NCBI GenBank assembly: GCA_963733395.1
Contig: CAVTCZ010000008.1
Span: 35,690 to 99,689, forward strand
Length of the DNA stretch: 64,000 nucleotides
Source: JADKAV01 sp963733395
GTDB lineage: Bacteria > Actinomycetota > Actinomycetes > S36-B12 > UBA10799
Reading direction: 5' to 3'
How positions within the stretch are numbered: position 1 is the first letter of the stretch; each line of letters begins with the position of its first letter. Of this stretch, positions 61,601 through 64,000 are shown piece after piece. The notes below the pieces were generated by a model. That model saw nothing but the letters and a program-made list of their open reading frames with translations. It did no database searches and was not told the DNA's origin. A program made the translations under genes and the position numbers.

Positions 61601-64000
61601 CTACTCCGTGACCATCGCCAAGGGATCCACCGTCTATCGCGGGGTGCTGTCCGACGCCCTGCCCACGGGCATCGATTTCGTTTCGCTGGACAAGGCCGAA
61701 CTGGTGGGGTCTGCCTCCGCTGCCGCCGGGCTTCAACTCGAACACGGCGAACGGCACGCTCACGTTCCCGACGGTCTGGAACAACAACACCAGTGCGGAC
61801 CAGACGTTCCGGATGACGGTGACCGCGAAAGTGGGCCAGTCGGCCGCTTCCTGCAGTCAGCCCACGTGCACCCTGCCGCCGGACACCGTGGCCACCGACG
61901 TGAAGAAGACGAACACCGCCAAGTTCGAGAGCTTCACGGCTGAGACGGGCGGCACGAGGACCGAGCGGACCAAGGACTACGACGTCTTCGTCGTGCAGCC
62001 CAACCCGAGCATCAAGAAGACCGCGAACCCCACGTCGGTGACCAGCACCGCGACGGACATCACGTACACCCTCACGGCGAAGACTCCCGACAACGCCCCG
62101 GACGACAAGCGCCCGCCGCTGCACGACGTGACGATCATCGACTGCGTTCCGGACACGCTCACCGTCACGCAAGCGAACGTGAACAACGGCGGCGTGCTCG
62201 GAAACACCCCGGGCTGCGGGACCACGGCCTCCATCACGTGGACCTTCGACCCGCTCACCCCAGGCGTGGACAAGGTCGTCACCTACGTCGCGAACATCAA
62301 GCCCGGCTCCCCCGCCGACGTGCGGTTCCGGAACACCGTGGGCATGAGCGGCACGAGTCTGCCCGGCAACGTGACCGGTGAGCGCACCTACCTCACGGGC
62401 GCGAATGCCGACGTGTTCATCACAGGGGCGTCGATCGACAAGAGCGTCACGCCTTCGGTGGCGACGATCGGCGAGACCGCGACCTACACGATCGACACCA
62501 AACTGCCGGATGCCACGTACCAGAACCTTGTCGTGCTCGACACGTTGCCGCCGTACATCGACTACGCCGACGTCTCGGACATCAAGGTCGAGTGCTTCAC
62601 CACGGACAGCAGCTACCAGACCCCCGTGGCGTGCAACCCAGCACGTCACGGCGACACTCCTGGGCCCCGATCCCGCGAGTCCCGGGGCCACGGGCCAGCA
62701 GATCGGCTGGTCGTTCGACCCGCTGCCCAACCAGGACAAGCACCGAGATCATCCGGATCACCTACAAGTCCCGGGTGAGCAACGTGCCGCAGAACGTGGC
62801 CGGGGTGACCCGGACGAATACCGCCAGCGCGGGGTACGGCTATGCGTCCAAGCCGACAACGCTGGCCGAGGCGCAGAACCCCCCGAAGCCCATCGGCTCC
62901 AAGGGTGCGACTATCACGCTCACCGAGCCGAACCTCAAGATCCTGAAGCGGGTCAACCTCGACGCCTCGATCACGGCGCTGCCCGACGACACTTTCGAGT
63001 ACTTGGTGTACGTCTCCAACCCGCAGCGTGCCGGTGGCGTGCCCACCAGCACGGCCTATGACGTGAAGGTGCGCGACTGCGTGCCGGACGGCATTGCGGT
63101 CGTGAGTGCCGGTGCCGGATTATTGACTACGGACGACAGTTGTAACACCACCGGCAAAGTTGCAATCACCTGGACCACCATCGAATCGCTGGCGGTCGAT
63201 GGTCCAGGTGAGCGGTACACCTACACGGCCAAGCTCAAGGGGAACACGACGACCGCGCAGACCAACGTCGCCAGCGCCCTCGAGTGGTCCAGCCTGAAGC
63301 CGGATCCGAACAACCCCGACATCCGCAAGTACGGCCCGATCACGGCCGACGCGGTGGTCACGCCGGTGCTGCCGGACGTGAAGATCGAGAAGAAGGCCTC
63401 GGCGGATCTGGCCTACATCAACCAGCCTTACTCGTGGACGATCGAGGTGACCAACCCGAGCACCCGGAACCCAGCGCCCACGGCGTACGGCGTCAGCGTC
63501 ACTGACAGGCTGCCCGCGAACTGGACGTACGACACCGGCTCAGCTCTGGTGACGCTCCCCGACGGCACGACATCGCCGGTTCCGCCCACCCCCGATGTCA
63601 ATGACCCGCGCAACCTGACATGGTCGAACCTCGCCGATCTGCCCGCAAACAAAACGATCAAGATCACCTTCAAGGCGATCCCGCAGCCGGCCGTGGCAAC
63701 GCCCCCGCCCGGCGTGGGAACCACGGTGCCGCAGGTCAACACCGCGGGAACAACGTGGTTCCCGGGCAAGCCGACTGACGGCTGGACAGTTACAGGACCG
63801 ATAACCACCACCGCGCAGACGAAGATCGCCAGCGCGGACCTGGCCCTGGTCAAGTCCCACGTCACGGACTACACCCCACCGCTGCAAGACGAGGACAACG
63901 TCATCCCCGGCACGCAGTTCAAGTGGCAGATGAGTGTGACGAACAAAGGTGATGACAAGGCCGTCGGCCCCTACGTCGTGACCGACACCCTGCCCGCGGG
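58624..64000 (+). CDS. giant exported DUF11-repeat protein (partial, many frameshifts)
   Basis: At least 1,790 residues; runs past the window end. Signal peptide WISSFGAAAVVAGGLAMAPA ending at PAAAADPP. The rest is a string of DUF11 / conserved-repeat modules of about 110-190 residues, each with a core such as ITLDKKAPASVLLGDPVPYT, LTASNPTGNAPLYNVSFSDV, LPTGFEYVG; later ones read VVTDTLPDGYCP, VLSDALPTGIDFVSLDKAEL, VVLDTLPPYIDYADVSDIKV, SVTDRLPANWTYDTGSALV and YVVTDTLPAG at the very end. Such modules form elongated surface stalks. GTG start with GGAGGGG upstream. At least ten one-base shifts are needed (near 59045, 59228, 59275, 59445, 59570, 59660, 59905, 60010, 61725, 62640, 62745). Confidence 0.82.

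Overview
The window is a high-GC (about 70%) chromosomal segment from an actinobacterium. Pointers are a nickel superoxide dismutase with its maturation protease, a WS/DGAT acyltransferase, DUF2236 and F420/PPOX-type proteins, a mycothiol-type PIG-L deacetylase, GTG starts, and many genes that appear to be leaderless (a TAnnnT hexamer 6-7 nt before the start codon). Genus cannot be read from the sequence. No tRNA, rRNA, transposase, prophage or CRISPR locus was seen.

Layout. 0-5.8 kb: end of an ABC transporter, a PIG-L/MoxR/VWA(CoxE) operon on the minus strand, then WS/DGAT and a PPOX protein. 5.8-10 kb: haloalkane dehalogenase-like hydrolase, DUF2236, NmrA-like protein, MFS permease. 10-17.6 kb: a tightly coupled five-gene catabolic operon (IolD-like TPP enzyme, aldehyde dehydrogenase, IlvD/Edd dehydratase, Gfo/Idh/MocA oxidoreductase, second aldehyde dehydrogenase). 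17.7-24 kb: exported FN3-phospholipase D protein flanked by a direct repeat, membrane proteins, a 42-codon small-protein gene with its own operators and terminator, and a fasciclin lipoprotein. 24-35.4 kb: hydrolase/FMO pair, YfcC-type carrier, macrodomain, acyltransferase, exported coiled-coil protein, propeller/DUF1254 pair, YceI, DUF429. 35.5-39.3 kb: a sulfur-relay operon (HTH-PocR regulator, SQR-like flavoprotein, DUF1641, TusE/DsrC, DsrE). 39.5-42.7 kb: lipoprotein, DEAD helicase, divergent sodN/sodX, PPOX. 42.8-50.5 kb: a minus-strand run including a DJ-1/PfpI-SRPBCC fusion, SGNH, SDR, MEKHLA, exported and hypothetical proteins, a phosphoesterase and a chromate-transporter remnant. 50.9-58.5 kb: CREST hydrolase with an acyltransferase, PLDc_N/hydrolase pair, PiT phosphate transporter convergent with a SulP transporter. 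58.6 kb to the end: a very large exported DUF11-repeat protein that runs off the window.

The most unusual signal is between genes. Three long arrays of an approximately 23-bp unit at 31-bp period, two units direct then two inverted, all sit in divergent promoter regions (3.7, 35.5 and 50.6 kb). A second palindrome family with an AAGGTG/CACCTT core sits in three convergent gaps (5.8, 7.7, 29.9 kb) and at 39.4 kb.

Data quality: about 20 genes need a one-base correction, most often removal of one extra base outside homopolymers. This looks like residual long-read consensus error rather than biology. I annotate these genes as intact with the position of the shift.
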